Of a stretch of 64,000 bases of DNA, positions 27,719 to 35,738 are shown piece after piece. The notes below the pieces were generated by a model, which saw only the letters and a list, made by a program, of their open reading frames with translations, made no database searches and had not been told where the DNA came from. How positions within the stretch are numbered: position 1 is the stretch's first letter; every line of letters starts with the position of its first letter. Position numbers and translations under genes: made by a program. Source of the stretch: Bacillota bacterium (GTDB lineage Bacteria > Bacillota > Sulfobacillia > DUMF01); NCBI GenBank assembly GCA_012840015.1, contig DUMF01000027.1, forward strand, positions 62,001 to 126,000. Direction: 5' to 3'.

Positions 27719-28381
27719 ATGAGAATCCCTTCGAACAGGCCCGTTGTGGTCGCCCTATCTTTGATAGCGTTGCTAGCTTGCCTCATTTTGTCCTTTTGGT
27801 TGGGAAAAACAGTAATAACTGGGCGAACCCAGAAATGCGTGTTGCTCTCTGTCTTGGAATCGAACACCCATGGTTTGAACGCTGTACCCATAGCTGAGCA
27901 GGTGTACTCGCCTTTGGATTCGCTCGACCCGGCCGCTCCGGTGCTTAGCCTGCCTCCTGCCAAAAAAGCGGATCACGCCAAATTGATAGTGATCCACGAT
28001 ATCGACTTTTCGGGTTTTCGCGTGGAGGACCGTGTGATACCCGTATCCAAAAACAACACACTTGTAGACCTGGCTCAGCCAATCCGTTGGGGAGAGTCCG
28101 CCGGACGTAGCATAGCGGACCAATCTTGTAGGTTGGAGACCCCCGAGCTCCTGATCGAGAGATTTGACTCCGCAGGCAATGTCACGGTTCGTGTTGCAGA
28201 GAGGCGCATTACACTGCGCCCCGGCGAATGGTTCGCGGAAGCCACGATCAAGTCTCAACGGCTTGTCAGGTTGGTCGTGGGCGAAGCCGACTGGGAGAGC
28301 CAGCTCGAAGGGGCAATGCTCCGAGGTGAGACTGTCTCCCGGTTGACAATACTCAACCACGGTATGGTTCAAATTCGTTGA
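27719..28381 (+). CDS. Membrane-anchored hypothetical protein (220 aa)
   Basis: A signal anchor at residues 8-30 (VVVALSLIALLACLILSFWLG) is followed by a mostly beta-rich outer domain. Text such as LIVIHDIDFSGFRVEDRVIP and VTVRVAERRITLRPGEWF has no family I recognise. GGAGGTGA lies 13 bases before the ATG. It sits 13 bases upstream of the lipase-fold gene in the same direction and is probably co-transcribed with it, so both may act at the cell surface. Confidence 0.65.
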   Translation: MRIPSNRPVVVALSLIALLACLILSFWLGKTVITGRTQKCVLLSVLESNTHGLNAVPIAEQVYSPLDSLDPAAPVLSLPPAKKADHAKLIVIHDIDFSGFRVEDRVIPVSKNNTLVDLAQPIRWGESAGRSIADQSCRLETPELLIERFDSAGNVTVRVAERRITLRPGEWFAEATIKSQRLVRLVVGEADWESQLEGAMLRGETVSRLTILNHGMVQIR

Positions 28382-28394
28382 AAGGAGGACGTAC

Positions 28395-30833
28395 ATGGTG
28401 GTAATCTCGAGGAAAGGCCAGGTAGTAGTACTCGCCGCCCTGATCACCTGCACCTCCATCTGCAGCCCTTTCTCCAGTACTGGAAGGGCGAAAGCAGTGA
28501 ACGATACTACACCGGTGTTACTGGTGCATGGGCTTGCCTCCAGCATATCAACGTGGAAAAATGGCAACCAGGCTGGAATGTGGGCTGCTCTGGTTAGCAG
28601 CGGCTATCAGCCAGAAACCACCTTATTCACGTTGGACTACTCTCACGACCCGGACCCCGATTACGCACAGCTGTTCCGCACCACCCTCATGAGCAAGATC
28701 GAAGAGATAAAGGCCAAAACGGGGGTCACCATGGTAGACGTAATCGCTTACGGCTACGGCGGCCTTCTGGCGCGCTTTTACGTCCAGAGCCCGGGTTACC
28801 GGGGAGACATCAGGAACCTGGTGATGATAGCAACCCCTAACCACGGCTCTATGGCTGTTCAAAAGGCTAAAACCTCTTTGCTGCTGCTATCTCATGCGGC
28901 TCTCCTCCTGAGCCCGAAACCGGTCCCCAGTTCTTTTTTAGACTTGCCCCCTTTCGTCGGAGAAATCGAATATATTGCGGAACGGGCACCAGCTTATCGC
29001 GAAAAATACGCGCAGTATGTAATGGCCGAAAGAATGTTATGGGTTCCCTCTCCAAAAAGTATACGACCTAGGAGTTTTGAAGTTTGGTTCAGAGAAAGCT
29101 TCCCCGAGGAGTACGCCGCAACCATTGGTAACAACCTTCCCCCTCTCGGTAGACCTGCGAACGCTGCTGACGGCGGCTACTCAGAGCCCCCGGCTCTAGG
29201 CCAGGATATCTCACTCTCCTATTTCGAATATGTCTCGATGATTGCCGGGAAAAACGAGTACTTATCGGCACAGGCAAAGCAGAAAGTGCTCAACGACATG
29301 CTAACGCAGACTTTCAGCGCTACTTCGGTGAAGGATGCCGCGCTGAAAGCTGGCAAAGCGCTTCTAATATACTTCGCTGGGCGTCTCCTCGAACCGGGAA
29401 AGGCAGTCCTGGAACGCAAACTGCTCGAGACAGCGCTAGCGAAATCCCGGCTGAAACCGGACGGGATAGCGCTTATGCGCCTCCTCGAGGAAACGCTTCC
29501 AGCACAGCCGCTCAAAGAACTCTCCGTTAATGACTTCTTACAGCTTTGGAACAACGCCCAAAGCACCCGGAGAACCAACAGTATCGCGAGCCCGAGGTTC
29601 ATCATGATTGCCGGCGAGACATTCAACCCATGGAAGCTCGCCCTCGCTGACGTGGCACCCAACGACCTCGTTGTGGAAGTAGATAGCGCAATCCTGGAAC
29701 CGGCGCTCGATGACGCAATTTACGTGGTGTCCTCAGGACTTTCTTCCACACACATCTCGCTACAGAACAACGAACGCGTGATAAAGCTGGTTACGTCCTG
29801 CCTCCGTGAGCCTTTCCCCATAATAGAGACGTTCAGGCCTACTTTCAGACAAGGTTTTTGGAAGCGCTATAGTTGGGACCGGAAGAGCACTGTCAGCGTT
29901 TCCAACTATGCCCCGGTCTATGTGGAGGTAGACCTCTCTCATATTGAAGCTGACGCTGTCATTTCCGTTGAGCCGTCCGACCGAGAAACCCTACTATGGG
30001 CATACGGGAAAGACAAAGAGGGCCACTGTTCACCGATTCCCCTGCGAAAAGTAGAAAGCTCCTATCGCTGTGACTTGGACTGCTCTAAATCCCCGACAGT
30101 AATCCTGGGTTTCAGGGGAAACGCACCAATCCAGTCAGAAAAGCGTCATACGTGTGAGTTCAGGGTGTCCGTCTCATGCAAGGGCGTTTCGGGAGAGCCG
30201 CCCAAGGTAAATGTGACCAATAGGTCAAAGAGTACGACATCTATCAAAACAAATGCTGCGGATAACGCGCCGTTGAAGACTAGGTCTTCGCAGACACCGC
30301 CCGTAACCCAAAGCGCAGGTCGGTGGGTCTGGGATTTCGGAGATGGATCAGAAAAGGTGGAAACGCCCGGGCTAAAAGATGTCCCCGTCAGCCAGGTTCA
30401 TCGTTTTCCCAAACCGGGTAAGTACCGAGTCACAGCATCCTATATCGAGGGTAACCAAGTCCTGCAAGAGCAAGGCTGGCAACTCACCTTGGCAGGAGAA
30501 GATGCATTGGAAGTGCAGTTGAATACGGAATCGGTTCGGGCGTCCCCCATTCAGGTAAGGCTGGTCGGGCCCGAAAAATGGGTCACGGGCCGACCCGCCC
30601 AATTTACCGTCGAAGTGAAGGCGGACCTGCCGGAAGGCGCAAGCAGCGAGACAGTTAGCGTGGACCCAGGCCGGGAATTTCAGGTGCAATGGGCCAAACC
30701 GGGTACGTTCGAAGTGAAAGCCACTGCTGTAGTCAGGGTAACTTATCCCACTCGGGAGGGCTCAGTCAGCGCTACCTATACCGCCTTGGGAACTAAAAAA
30801 ATCGAAGTATTCAGCCTGGGAATAACGCAATGA
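28395..30833 (+). CDS. Secreted lipase-fold (alpha/beta hydrolase) protein with PKD domain, nucleophile serine replaced
   Basis: An 812-residue exported protein (signal peptide about residues 1-34). The N-terminal part is an alpha/beta hydrolase of the lipase type: the oxyanion region PVLLVHGLASSISTW, then VDVIAYGYGGLLARFYV where active relatives have a G/A-H-S-M-G-G nucleophile elbow, then LVMIATPNHGS. The nucleophile position is Gly120 (codon GGC), so hydrolysis by the usual triad seems lost. A long middle region follows. A PKD-like domain starts near residue 643 (WVWDFGDGS, ending HRFPKPGKYRVTASY), and a beta-rich tail follows. A strong AAAGGAGG precedes ATG 28395. A binding or structural surface role is plausible. 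Confidence 0.8.
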   Translation: MVVISRKGQVVVLAALITCTSICSPFSSTGRAKAVNDTTPVLLVHGLASSISTWKNGNQAGMWAALVSSGYQPETTLFTLDYSHDPDPDYAQLFRTTLMSKIEEIKAKTGVTMVDVIAYGYGGLLARFYVQSPGYRGDIRNLVMIATPNHGSMAVQKAKTSLLLLSHAALLLSPKPVPSSFLDLPPFVGEIEYIAERAPAYREKYAQYVMAERMLWVPSPKSIRPRSFEVWFRESFPEEYAATIGNNLPPLGRPANAADGGYSEPPALGQDISLSYFEYVSMIAGKNEYLSAQAKQKVLNDMLTQTFSATSVKDAALKAGKALLIYFAGRLLEPGKAVLERKLLETALAKSRLKPDGIALMRLLEETLPAQPLKELSVNDFLQLWNNAQSTRRTNSIASPRFIMIAGETFNPWKLALADVAPNDLVVEVDSAILEPALDDAIYVVSSGLSSTHISLQNNERVIKLVTSCLREPFPIIETFRPTFRQGFWKRYSWDRKSTVSVSNYAPVYVEVDLSHIEADAVISVEPSDRETLLWAYGKDKEGHCSPIPLRKVESSYRCDLDCSKSPTVILGFRGNAPIQSEKRHTCEFRVSVSCKGVSGEPPKVNVTNRSKSTTSIKTNAADNAPLKTRSSQTPPVTQSAGRWVWDFGDGSEKVETPGLKDVPVSQVHRFPKPGKYRVTASYIEGNQVLQEQGWQLTLAGEDALEVQLNTESVRASPIQVRLVGPEKWVTGRPAQFTVEVKADLPEGASSETVSVDPGREFQVQWAKPGTFEVKATAVVRVTYPTREGSVSATYTALGTKKIEVFSLGITQ

Positions 30834-30842
30834 AAGCAGCAA

Positions 30843-30878
30843 AGGCTGGGACCGCCTGCGCCGAGGCTGTCCCAGCCT
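30843..30878. terminator. Hairpin between converging transcripts
   Basis: A 10-bp perfect stem, AGGCTGGGAC (30843-30852) with GTCCCAGCCT (30869-30878), lies between the lipase-fold gene and livF, which converge. There is no strong T-run on either side, so it may act as a weak bidirectional terminator. Confidence 0.5.
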
Positions 30879-30886
30879 CATCCTAC

Positions 30887-31591
30887 TTATTCACCTAAGT
30901 AGGCACTCCTCACCTTTGGATCAGCTAGCAGTTTATCACACGGCCCTTCCATTGTCAGAAAGCCTGTTTCAAGTACATATGCCCTCTTCGCTGTTTGAAG
31001 AGCCATGTATGCGTTTTGTTCTACTAACAGAACCGTCGTACCGGCAGCGTTGATTGATTTGATGATGTCGAATATCTCTCGCACAAGTATGGGGGATAAT
31101 CCCATAGACGGTTCGTCCAGAAGCATGATCTTTGGGCGTGCCATCAACCCCCTACCTATGGCAAGCATCTGCTGCTCCCCACCGCTCAACGTACCCGCAA
31201 GCTGATACTTACGCTCCTCCAATCTCGGAAATCTCCGGAATACCTCACGGAGGTCTTTTTCGATGCCGCTTCTGTCGCTACGGGCGAAAGCCCCCATTTC
31301 AAGGTTTTCAAGCACTGTCATATTCGCGAAAACGCGCCGCCCTTCCGGAACATGTATCACTCCGGCCTCGGCTATCTTGTGGGCAGGAATTCCCATCAAA
31401 GCCTGCCCCTTGAGCCTTATACAACCGCTCCTCGGCTGGATCAGCCCAGAAATCGCTTTGAGGCACGTGGACTTACCCGCGCCGTTGGCGCCGATCAGTG
31501 TGACTATCTCGCCTTCTTCTACCTTGAAGGAGACTCCGCTCAGAGCATGTATGCCCCCGTAGTAAACGTGCAGGTCGTTTACCTCAAGCAC
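30887..31591 (-). CDS. livF: Branched-chain amino acid ABC transporter ATPase LivF
   Basis: The second ATPase of the branched-chain amino acid (or related) importer. The 234 residues have Walker A GANGAGKST, signature LSGGEQQM, Walker B IMLLDEPSMGLSP and the LivF-type ending LLADPKVRSAYLGE. The GTG start at 31591 overlaps the livG stop by 8 bases with GGGGGAGGAG upstream, indicating coupling. It is the last gene of the livJHMGF operon and faces a hairpin. Confidence 0.93.
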   Translation of the reverse strand: MLEVNDLHVYYGGIHALSGVSFKVEEGEIVTLIGANGAGKSTCLKAISGLIQPRSGCIRLKGQALMGIPAHKIAEAGVIHVPEGRRVFANMTVLENLEMGAFARSDRSGIEKDLREVFRRFPRLEERKYQLAGTLSGGEQQMLAIGRGLMARPKIMLLDEPSMGLSPILVREIFDIIKSINAAGTTVLLVEQNAYMALQTAKRAYVLETGFLTMEGPCDKLLADPKVRSAYLGE

Positions 31592-32357
31592 TCTTGATCT
31601 CCTCCCCCAGGTAGGCTTCGATCACTTTTGGATGCTTCTTTATTTCTTCTGGCGGCCCCTCCGCGATAGTCACGCCGTAATCCAATACCTTTATGTGTTC
31701 ACACACACCCATCACGACTTCCATGTGGTGTTCGATCAAGAGGATCGTCAGGCCGAATTCCTTCCTGATCCACCTGATGAGAGCCATGAGCTCCTTTGTC
31801 TCCTGAGGGTTCATGCCGGCCGCTGGTTCGTCCAGGAGGAGCAGTTTTGGGTCGGTGGCCAAAGCCCGCGCGATTTCCAAGCGCCTTTGTTGCCCGTATG
31901 GAAGGCTGCCCGCGGTCTTCTCGGCGAGATCTTGCAACCCAAATATCTTCAAGAGCTCCATTGCCCTCTGTTTTATCCGATGTTCTTCTCGGTAGTACTG
32001 TGGCAGACGGAACACCGCCGCAGGCACACTGCAATTCGCCCTCATATGAAGAGCTATTCTGATGTTGTCCAGGACGCTGAGCCCTTTGAACAGTCTGATG
32101 TTTTGAAACGTGCGTGCAATCCCCAATTTGGTAATCTCGTGAGGTTGCAATCCTATGATGTTGTGGTTGTCGAAGATTATCGAGCCGCTGCTGGGAAGGT
32201 AGACTCCCGTGATCATGTTGAATACGGTCGTTTTTCCTGCACCGTTCGGACCGATGAGTCCATGAAGATCACCGGTATTGAGCGCCAGGTTAAGGCCCGA
32301 TACGGCAGTCAGCCCACCGAAGTTGATCGTTAGGTCTTTAGTTTCAAGTAGCGCCAC
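31584..32357 (-). CDS. livG: Branched-chain amino acid ABC transporter ATPase LivG
   Basis: The first ATPase of the importer, 257 residues. Walker A is GPNGAGKTT, the LivG-type segment KLGIARTFQNIRLFKGLSV follows, the signature region is LPYGQQRRLEIARAL, and Walker B is LLLLDEPAAGMNPQE. The LivG-specific C-terminus (GVTIAEGPPEEIKKHPKVIEA) is present. The GTG start overlaps the end of livM by 14 bases. Confidence 0.93.
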   Translation of the reverse strand: MALLETKDLTINFGGLTAVSGLNLALNTGDLHGLIGPNGAGKTTVFNMITGVYLPSSGSIIFDNHNIIGLQPHEITKLGIARTFQNIRLFKGLSVLDNIRIALHMRANCSVPAAVFRLPQYYREEHRIKQRAMELLKIFGLQDLAEKTAGSLPYGQQRRLEIARALATDPKLLLLDEPAAGMNPQETKELMALIRWIRKEFGLTILLIEHHMEVVMGVCEHIKVLDYGVTIAEGPPEEIKKHPKVIEAYLGEEIKSA

Positions 32358-33339
32358 TTTTGTCGCCTCCCACCTGGGACACCGGTCTTCGTGGTGCCAG
32401 GAACCTTAACGCCCCGAGGCTAAACTCTCTTGTTCCGAAAAGGCCTTCCGGCCGAAAGAGCATTACGCAGATTAGCCCCACGGCGTACGCCAGCATCCTG
32501 AGCTCCAGTAGTTTTCTCAGAGCCTCCGTTATCAAGGTCACAAACAATGCCCCCAGCACCGATCCGGTTAGGTTACCCATACCGCCAACCACGATCATCA
32601 CTAGGAAGTCGCAAGATTTCAGGAAATCGTACGAAGCTGGGTGAAGCAACTGCAGGAGGTGCGCATGCAAACCTCCTGCCAAGCCGGCGAAGGAAGCACC
32701 GATCGTAAACGACATTACCTTGTAGGTCGTTGTCCCGACGCCCATTGCCTCGGCTGCTACTTCGTCTTCTTTCACGGCTCCACAAGCCCTGCCATGGGTA
32801 GACCATATATAGTTAGCGAGGATCCACACGGTCACTACCGCGAAAAAGAACGCCCATCCGAAAGTTGAGTATCGCTTTATCCCAGGTACTCCTCTCGGCC
32901 CCTCGAGGAATTTCAGTCCCAGCTTATCTGAGTTGATGATGAGCATCCTTATGATTTCGCCGAATCCGAGGGTGGCTATGGCCAAGTAGTCCCCTCGCAG
33001 CCTGAGCGTGGGCAGCCCCACAAGGAACCCCGCAACTGCCGCGCCCGCCATTCCAGCCAAAAGCGCCCCCACAAAAGGCCAGTGTCCAAACTTGGTCAGA
33101 GATCCAGCGACGTAGGCACCCACTGCCATGAATCCTGCATGCCCCAGCGAGAACTGCCCCGTAAAACCGTTTATGAGGTTTAAGCTCGTTGCACCAATGA
33201 CGTTGATGGCGCACATGGTCAAAACATACATGTAATAATCATTTCGGTAAGCTATCGAAACGAGTATCCAGTAAAGCGCCGTGCTCGCCACGGCAGGTAC
33301 GACGAATCTCCTTACAAACTCATTTTCGATTGCCCTCAT
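32344..33339 (-). CDS. livM: Branched-chain amino acid ABC transporter permease LivM
   Basis: A membrane subunit of 331 residues with about eight to ten hydrophobic segments. Family signatures are NVIGATSLNLINGFTGQFSL GHAGFMAVGAYVA (two abutting pieces), LRGDYLAIATLGFGEIIR and VVGGMGNLTGSVLGA. The stop of the upstream livH gene lies 10 bases before its ATG, which has a GGTGAGCG site. It heterodimerises with LivH. Confidence 0.92.
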   Translation of the reverse strand: MRAIENEFVRRFVVPAVASTALYWILVSIAYRNDYYMYVLTMCAINVIGATSLNLINGFTGQFSLGHAGFMAVGAYVAGSLTKFGHWPFVGALLAGMAGAAVAGFLVGLPTLRLRGDYLAIATLGFGEIIRMLIINSDKLGLKFLEGPRGVPGIKRYSTFGWAFFFAVVTVWILANYIWSTHGRACGAVKEDEVAAEAMGVGTTTYKVMSFTIGASFAGLAGGLHAHLLQLLHPASYDFLKSCDFLVMIVVGGMGNLTGSVLGALFVTLITEALRKLLELRMLAYAVGLICVMLFRPEGLFGTREFSLGALRFLAPRRPVSQVGGDKSGAT

Positions 33340-33349
33340 TGACGCTCAC

Positions 33350-34237
33350 CTACACTTTCTCGCTGGCGACTTTACCGAGTAGACCGGTGGGCTTAACGAG
33401 CAGTACTACGATCAATACCACGAAGGCAATAGCGTCTTTCAGGCTTGAAGAAAACAATTGCACCGCCATCACTTCCGCCACACCCATCATGAGGCCGCCT
33501 AAGGCCGCTCCAGGTATGATCCCAATCCCACCCAAGACCGCCGAAACGAAAGCCTTCAGGCCTGCCATGATCCCCATATATGGGTCGATCCTGGGATAGG
33601 CGATGCCAACCAGGACTCCAGCTGCCGCGGCCAGAGCCGATCCGATGGCAAACGTAATCCTTATCGTGTTGTCCACGTTCACTCCCATCAACATCGCCAC
33701 GTCGCGGTCGAATGAAACCGCTCTCATTGCTTTGCCTGCCTTCGTCTTGTGCACCACATAGTGAAGTACAAGCACCAGTAGCACTGTACATCCAGGTACG
33801 ACCACCTGGACATTGCTTATAGTGATGCCCTTTATTTCCCATGAAGTCCTAGTGATGATCTCGGGGAACCCTAGGAAATTGGGCCCGATCGCCACTCGGA
33901 CTAAATTTTCGAGGAAAATCGAAACGCCGATAGCAGTAGTAAGAGTGGCTATCCTTGGCCGGTTCCGGAGAGGCTTGTATGCCACCCTCTCTATCGCCAT
34001 GCCGAGCAACGAACAGCCGCCCATGGACGCCAGCAGTATGAGCGGAAACCGCCAGACTGTTTCCTCCGAAAACCTGTTCGCAATAAGGTAAGCAATGTAC
34101 GCGCCCGCCATATATACGTCGCCGTGGGCGAAGTTAATGAGCCTGACGATGCCGTAAACCATAGTGTAGCCGAGAGCAATTAAGGCATATATAGATCCGA
34201 GGGATATACCGTTGATTATCTGTTGCAATAACTCCAT
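33350..34237 (-). CDS. livH: Branched-chain amino acid ABC transporter permease LivH
   Basis: A membrane subunit of 295 residues with the family opening LLQQIINGISLGSIYALIAL, then LINFAHGDVYMAGAYIAY, FDRDVAMLMGVNV and the ending FVVLIVVLLVKPTGLLGK. I place the start at ATG 34237 behind GGTGGTGAA; the frame is open 8 codons further upstream but those lack a site. The gene follows the binding-protein gene livJ by about 70 bases. Confidence 0.92.
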   Translation of the reverse strand: MELLQQIINGISLGSIYALIALGYTMVYGIVRLINFAHGDVYMAGAYIAYLIANRFSEETVWRFPLILLASMGGCSLLGMAIERVAYKPLRNRPRIATLTTAIGVSIFLENLVRVAIGPNFLGFPEIITRTSWEIKGITISNVQVVVPGCTVLLVLVLHYVVHKTKAGKAMRAVSFDRDVAMLMGVNVDNTIRITFAIGSALAAAAGVLVGIAYPRIDPYMGIMAGLKAFVSAVLGGIGIIPGAALGGLMMGVAEVMAVQLFSSSLKDAIAFVVLIVVLLVKPTGLLGKVASEKV

Positions 34238-34307
34238 CACTTTCACCACCGTTCCGACCAAATGTGCAGTGAGGGGATTCTGCTCCCCTCACTGCCCCCC
34301 GAACTGC

Positions 34308-35498
34308 TTACGGTTTCACCATGGTGAACAGCTTCTGTTGCCCATCCTTTATCGTAATGATGGCCGCGTCCTTGATCGGATTGCGGTTAGCATCAAAGGT
34401 AATCGTACCGGAAACCGCTTTGAAGTCCTTCGTCGCAGCCAGCGCATCCCTGATCTTGGCCCCCTCGGTGCTGCCCGCGCGTTTGATTGCGTCGAACAAC
34501 AGGAGAGCCGCATCGTATCCTAGAGCTGCCAAAGCGTCAGGGTCCTTGTTGTATTTGGCCTTATATGCCTTCAGGAACTCGACTGCCTCTGGTGCGGTGC
34601 TTTCGGGAGAATAGTGATTGGAGAAATAGCCACCCTCAACCGCTTTGCCGCCTATCTTCACGAGGTCAGGGGAGTCCCAACCGTCGCCGCCCAAGAAGAC
34701 GGACTTGATGCCCAGCTCCCTGGCTTGCTTCGCTATGAGACCCACTGTGTTGTAATAATCGGAGAGGAACAGCACATCGGGATTCTTCGTTTTGATTTTG
34801 GTCAACTGTGGCTTAAAGTCCTGGTCGCCGTAGTTGTAAGTCTGATACTCGACCACCTTACCGCCGAGTTTCTCAAATTCCTTCTTGAATTCTTCCGCCA
34901 GGCCCTTCGGATAGTCGTTGGTTACGTCGAAGAGGCACGCAGCCGTCTTGGCTTTTAGGTTGTTGAATGCAAACCTTGCCATTACAGCGCCTTGGAATGG
35001 GTCGATGAAGCACGCCCGGAAAATATAGTCTCCAACTTGAGTTACCTTCTCATTGGTGGAGGTACCGCTTATTAGAGGAATCTTGTTCTCCTGCGCTATC
35101 GGCGCTGCGGCGAGGGTACATTTCGACGCCACGGAGCCCACTATGCCCACTACTTTATCCTGAGTAATAAGCTTCTGAGCCGCCGCCGCACTATCCTGAG
35201 GCTGGTTGCGGTCATCCTCTACTTTTACGACTATCTTCTTTCCAAGTAGCCCGCCTTTTGCATTCCACTGCTCGGCCAAAAGCAGCACTGCATTCCTCGT
35301 AGATTCACCGAATGTCGCCACATCACCCGTTATAGGAGTAATAACACCGATCACTATTTCCTTTGGTTCTTCCTTCTTTGGCTCTTCTTTTTTGGGTTCT
35401 TCTTTCTGTGCTGGCTGCTGTGGGGTAGCACAGCCCGCAATAAGGGATAAGGCAAGAGCGATGACCAGGAACGTGACAAGTCTGCGGTTGAGCTTCAT
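34308..35498 (-). CDS. livJ: Branched-chain amino acid ABC transporter substrate-binding lipoprotein
   Basis: The periplasmic-type ligand-binding protein that feeds LivHMGF, anchored as a lipoprotein. The signal peptide ends in the lipobox LIAGC (Cys about residue 22 from ATG 35498). A charged linker with three copies of EEPKK follows. The type I binding fold starts at IVIGVITPITGDVATFG and includes GIVGSVASKCTLAAAP and LISGTSTNEKVTQVGDY. ATG 35498 has AAAGGAGAG upstream; a start 6 codons earlier is less likely. The ligand could be leucine, isoleucine, valine or another amino acid. It is the first gene of the operon, after the hydrogenase terminator. Confidence 0.92.
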   Translation of the reverse strand: MKLNRRLVTFLVIALALSLIAGCATPQQPAQKEEPKKEEPKKEEPKEIVIGVITPITGDVATFGESTRNAVLLLAEQWNAKGGLLGKKIVVKVEDDRNQPQDSAAAAQKLITQDKVVGIVGSVASKCTLAAAPIAQENKIPLISGTSTNEKVTQVGDYIFRACFIDPFQGAVMARFAFNNLKAKTAACLFDVTNDYPKGLAEEFKKEFEKLGGKVVEYQTYNYGDQDFKPQLTKIKTKNPDVLFLSDYYNTVGLIAKQARELGIKSVFLGGDGWDSPDLVKIGGKAVEGGYFSNHYSPESTAPEAVEFLKAYKAKYNKDPDALAALGYDAALLLFDAIKRAGSTEGAKIRDALAATKDFKAVSGTITFDANRNPIKDAAIITIKDGQQKLFTMVKP

Positions 35499-35679
35499 GC
35501 TACACTCTCCTTTCATCCAGGGATGAATCGAACGCTAAACTTCTCCGACCCCTCTATTCTCGCAAGTACCGATAACTTCCCGCCTTGCGACCTCCTCTCT
35601 GTGAGTAGTATAGAAGCCCCGACTTGTTATTAGCTGAATGGATTCGACTTACTTTGAAGTTTTCCTGCAATCAGCGGGC

Positions 35680-35715
35680 AAAAAAAGTTGCCGGGTTCGC
35701 CAACCACCCGGCAAC
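35680..35715 (-). terminator. Strong rho-independent terminator of the hydrogenase operon
   Basis: On the minus strand the 10-bp stem GTTGCCGGGT (35715-35706) with ACCCGGCAAC (35696-35687) has a 9-base loop and is followed by seven T residues. It lies directly downstream of the hydA stop and separates that operon from livJ. Confidence 0.93.
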
Positions 35716-35738
35716 TCGTCTTCGCTTTTGGATTAGCT

